Source: Aplectana chamaeleonis (Eukaryota > Nematoda > Chromadorea > Rhabditida > Cosmocercidae). Taken from it: 64,000 nucleotides of DNA. The notes beneath the pieces are model-generated. The model did not search any database. It worked only from the letters and a program-made list of their open reading frames with translations, and was not told where the DNA came from. Where the stretch lies: contig JAPDOI010000438.1 of assembly GCA_029168955.1 (NCBI GenBank), forward strand, positions 123,501 to 187,500, read 5' to 3'. Positions 61,140-64,000 of this stretch are shown piece by piece (position 1 is the stretch's first letter; every line of letters starts with the position of its first letter). The translations under genes were made by a program, and so were the position numbers.

Positions 61140-62026
61140 TTCACCTCACTTGATATAAGTGTCTTTGAGAACAGAAGAGGTGTTCAGTATAGCAGTAATG
61201 GATACGTCTCAGATCTGATATTTGCGGAAGACAGTGCAGTATTTGCGGATACCGATGAGGATGCAACGTACTCGATAAATAGAGTGGCGCATGTTGCAAG
61301 CTCTTACGGCCTAAGAATAAATCAGGAGAAGGCAAAAGTGATGACATCGGATGGCTCGCCTGCAACTGTTCACTTCGAAGGGGCGGAACTTGAGCAGGTC
61401 AAGGAGTTCAAATATCTTGGATAAGTCGTGCAAGAACGGAAGGTTGCGGCCACAGCAGAGGTATGCAGCAGGATCGGGCAGGCATTCAGTGTGTTTGCAT
61501 CGATTGGTTGGTGTCTGTGGAAGAAAAACAATGTCTCACTGGAGACTAAAATTCCGATGCTACTGTATGGCTCGGAAACACATGGACTCTACTGAAAAGC
61601 TGGAAGTCCTCCAGTTGCGGTGCGTGCGACAGATTCTTGGGATCACTATTCGTGACCGTATTTGCATCGATAATATTGGAAGGAGCTGTATGGATCAACC
61701 GCTGGTTGAAGAGCAACTGAAGACAAGAAGATTACGGTGGTTTGAACATGTATGTATGTAGGATGGATGCTAGCCGGCTCCCGTACAATATGCTGTGGCG
61801 GAAGCGCTCGCCATCGTGGAAGATCCAGAGAACGGCCCCGAAGAAGACGTGGCTCAAGCGTATAGACGAAGATCTGAAAACCCAACGGTGCAGTGTTCTT
61901 AACGCTAAACTTATTGCTGCAAACCGTACTGAATGGAAGCGTATCGTTCAGGCCGCACGAGCTCCTATGGCACCAACAACAGTGTATTGGTTGAGGGGGC
62001 ATCCCGCTCCGCCAGACGCCAGCTAA
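61140..62026 (+). pseudogene. Non-LTR retrotransposon reverse-transcriptase remnant
   Basis: Three successive frames read as the C-terminal half of a non-LTR reverse transcriptase. Frame one (61,140-61,592) contains SDLIFAEDSAVFAD, INQEKAKVMTSDG and EFKYLG, then an in-frame TAA at 61,422, and goes on to LLYGSE. Frame two (about 61,582-61,758) has KLEVLQLRCVRQILGI and LRLRWF-like LRRLRWFEHV ordering, read here as RRLRWFEHV. Frame three (about 61,757-62,026) has RMDASRLPYN, QRTAPKKTWLKRIDEDLK and ends at TAA. The catalytic box expected as F/Y-A-D-D reads F-A-E-D (61,221-61,232). The order matches the RT, thumb and C-terminal segments of RTE/LINE-type elements. Two frameshifts and one stop make it dead, and the endonuclease half is absent (5' truncation). 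Family-level placement is inferred. Confidence 0.88.
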
Positions 62027-62030
62027 CGGG

Positions 62031-62134
62031 ATCAGTGAGTGAGTGAGTGAGTGAGTGAGTGAGTGAGTGAGTGAGTGAGTGAGTGAGTGAGTGAGTGAGT
62101 GAGTGAGTGAGTGAGTGAGTGAGTGAGTGAGTGA
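62031..62134 (+). repeat. (GTGA)n tail of the retrotransposon remnant
   Basis: About 25 perfect GTGA repeats begin five bases after the terminal stop of the reverse-transcriptase remnant. RTE-type elements commonly end in short tandem repeats instead of poly-A, so this is best read as the 3' end of the insertion, later expanded as a microsatellite. Confidence 0.9.
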
Positions 62135-62409
62135 TATAACAATGATGAGGTGGCGATCACTGTGGGATCAATGAACACGGATCTGAACCAGGGATGTGCG
62201 GAATTTTCTGTTTTCTGCCCATTTTTGGCCATTTTTTTCTGTTTTCTGTAAAAATAGGCAAAATTGGACAGAAAACACAAAAAAACGTGTACCGCGATTT
62301 GCAGCAGGACTGTTTTTCTTTGAATTTTCGAAGCTAAGCCGAAAGGGTGAGGATGTACTTCACCCAGGCTCTCTGTATTTGTACCACGCTAGACACTTTT
62401 ATCTCTCTG

Positions 62410-62505
62410 TAGTGGTTATCCATTAGGGAATGTGTGGCGTTGTGGGAGGAAACGGTGCTGTTCGCTGTACACGGTCGGGTTCGATCCTCGCCGAGGTGAA
62501 CTGAA
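62410..62505 (+). other. tRNA-like internal promoter boxes (possible SINE)
   Basis: TAGTGGTTATCC at 62,410-62,421 resembles a tRNA D-arm/A box. GGTTCGATCC at 62,478-62,487 fits the B-box consensus GWTCRANNC. The spacing of about 56 bases is longer than in most tRNAs, and no clean cloverleaf or anticodon arm can be folded by eye. It may be a tRNA-derived SINE fragment inside the second hAT-like element. Its length beyond about 62,620 is unclear. Confidence 0.35.
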
Positions 62506-62639
62506 CCAACCAACCCTCCAGGATCCTTCAATTTGGAACAGATTTATGTAGGGAGATGAAGGCACTCAATGGGAAGTCGGTTGGCCCCCGCAACCCACTA
62601 AATAAGCACGATACCCATTCCTCTAAAAAAATGTGCCGC

Positions 62640-63200
62640 GTCAGGGCCGGCAAAGTACCGCGATCCTCGACTGTGCCGCGATAGTTCCGCGATAGTACCG
62701 CAGCGGCTCCGTGATCAGACGATTCTGCTACCGTGCCTTGAGCCTCGACATCGCGGCGATAGTACCGCAGCAGCTCCGCGTTAGAACGTTAGGCTCCGCG
62801 AGGATGCAGCAGCGAACCAGCGTGGAGCTCGATGCACTGTCCTGTGTGGTAAAAAGAAATTGTCGCCGGTTCAATATACCCAAATTTGAGGTACATTCCG
62901 TGTTTCCTTGTGCGCAAAAGCGGCGGCAACCTCTGTCCTATTCAGACAAAGGAGGTAACGACCGCAGGTGCGAATTTTTGTTCTTACATTTAGACCCCCT
63001 CCAGTTGTCTTATAATTCTTAAATCACTTCATAGCAGACACTCTCCCGAAGCCGCTGCGGCGTTATCGCGCAGCCAAAGCGGTGCTGTCTGGTCCCTGCT
63101 ATGGCTCCGCGGTAGTTTGCCGCGGCTACGCGACAATGCCGCTTCGGTGCCTGCACGCGCCAAAGCGGCACTATTGCGGAGCCGCAGCGGCAATTTCTCT
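62640..63200. repeat. GC-rich degenerate repeat block
   Basis: Words such as TACCGCAGCGGCTCCG (left side, about 62,695-62,710) and GCGGAGCCGCAGCGGC (right side, about 63,176-63,191) recur in both orientations, flanking AT-richer DNA at about 62,850-63,040. It looks like the decayed arms of a palindromic element, but the arms do not align cleanly. Confidence 0.4.
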
Positions 63201-63860
63201 CAGAGTCAAGCCTCTACGAGTACCCGCTCCCCAACTTACCCGCTTTGATGGAGCGGGGTGATGTTGGCCCAAACTGTACCATGCACGCAAAACTCTAAAT
63301 ACGTGTTTTGAATCACTGCAACGCAGATGGCATAGAATTCAGTTGAGATAAAGCGCCAAAAAATTGATGGTGAGCCTATTAGGCAGATGATAATTCTGCC
63401 ACAGAGGTACGAGAGGCTCTCAACGGTGGAGCGAACAAGCGTCAGGTCATTTATACTCTAACGGCACAGGTGGTACGGGCGTGACTTTCAGCTCCGAGGA
63501 GTAGTACAGTCTCAAAATAAGTTCTAATAAATAATCAAGCTTTTATTGCTTGGGAAAAGGAAGGTTTGATAAACATTTGTCACCTCATCGCACTCATAAT
63601 CTGCAATTCTTGAACGTCTATACTTTTTGCTCTGGCCAACTGAAAGGTTTTGAAAATTCAGTGAAAGAAGCATAGATCACTCAAAAAATGTTTAAAAAAA
63701 GCTCAATGTTTTGAAAAATTTCGTTTAGTGTACGCTGAATACGCTTTATTGATTTTTGAAAATTTTCTGTTTTCTGTTTTCTGCCCACTTTTGGAGATTT
63801 TTTTCTGTTTTCTGTTTTCTGTTTCCAAGAATAATTTTTCCGCAAATTCCTGATTTGAAC

Positions 63861-64000
63861 CCGACGATCTCAAGCTTCCCCTCCCTGCCCCCACTGGCAA
63901 CTGGAGGTTTTTTGATACCATTATCATAGGAATTCCATTTTCGTTCTTTCCTTTAAGGCAGAGACTTAGGCTTAACTACTACCGCAGTGTGTGCTGGTCT
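63861..64000. other. Window end, nothing recognised
   Basis: DNA to the right of the second hAT-like element, with no gene, repeat or RNA signal that I can support. Confidence 0.4.

Larger units (their letters stand above)
62189..63852. mobile_element. Second hAT-like non-autonomous element
   Basis: The left end is CAGGGATGTGCGGAATTTTC and the right end in reverse complement is CAGGAATTTGCGGAAAAATT. The flanks are ATCTGAAC (62,181-62,188) and ATTTGAAC (63,853-63,860), an 8-bp duplication with one change. Both subterminal regions carry TTTTCTGTTTTCTGCCCA followed by TTTTTGG-type sequence in the same, not inverted, orientation. Its ends resemble those of the element at 44,073-45,675. No transposase motif was found; other repeats occupy the interior. 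Confidence 0.8.

Noticed and set aside
62032..62280. Minus-strand frame with a repeated SLTH motif
   Set aside because: It is the reverse reading of the (GTGA)n microsatellite.

Overview
The window looks like repeat-rich, gene-poor DNA from a eukaryote, most likely a nematode. The best pointer is a 22-base sequence at 51696-51717 (minus strand) that matches the nematode SL1 spliced leader, as I know it, at 20 of 22 positions. The transposon types fit: hAT-like elements, many small palindromic elements, and a decayed non-LTR retrotransposon ending in a (GTGA)n tail. The species cannot be named from this sequence. No intact protein-coding gene could be supported. The only protein signatures I trust are two broken transposon remnants.

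Positions 1-40378 are one uninterrupted GC-rich tandem array (Sat1), about 480 copies of an 84-bp unit. Each unit is a dimer of two diverged 42-bp halves. The window starts inside the array, so its left end is unseen. Diagnostic variants form layers that appear in mirrored order on the two flanks (outer, transitional, intermediate) around a core at about 17.3-35.0 kb. All copies keep the same orientation. This fits growth from the middle with older copies displaced outwards. Very long open frames occur on both strands in several frames at once. They follow from a stop-poor repeat whose length is a multiple of three.

Positions 40379-43473 are AT-richer DNA with inverted-repeat elements. At 43474-48031 a second tandem array (Sat2, 42-bp unit, about 79% identical to one Sat1 half) is split by a 1,603-bp hAT-like element (44073-45675) with a perfect 8-bp target duplication. 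That element keeps a frameshifted hAT transposase C-terminus and carries two further small palindromic elements.

Positions 48032-58340 are a dense mosaic of fold-back and miniature elements in several families: a TTAAAGGCAG family, a CTCAG family with TA target duplications, and a GGCCCC family with TAA duplications. Two AT-rich tandem arrays (50040-50445 and 54943-55380) also have a 42-bp period. Four tandem arrays in the window, GC-rich and AT-rich, therefore share one period, close to four turns of B-DNA.

Positions 58336-64000 contain a 39-bp triplication, a reverse-transcriptase pseudogene (61140-62026) with its simple-repeat tail, and a second hAT-like element (62189-63852) enclosing a tRNA-like box pair and a GC-rich repeat block. 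The stretches between elements hold only short open frames that I do not recognise.
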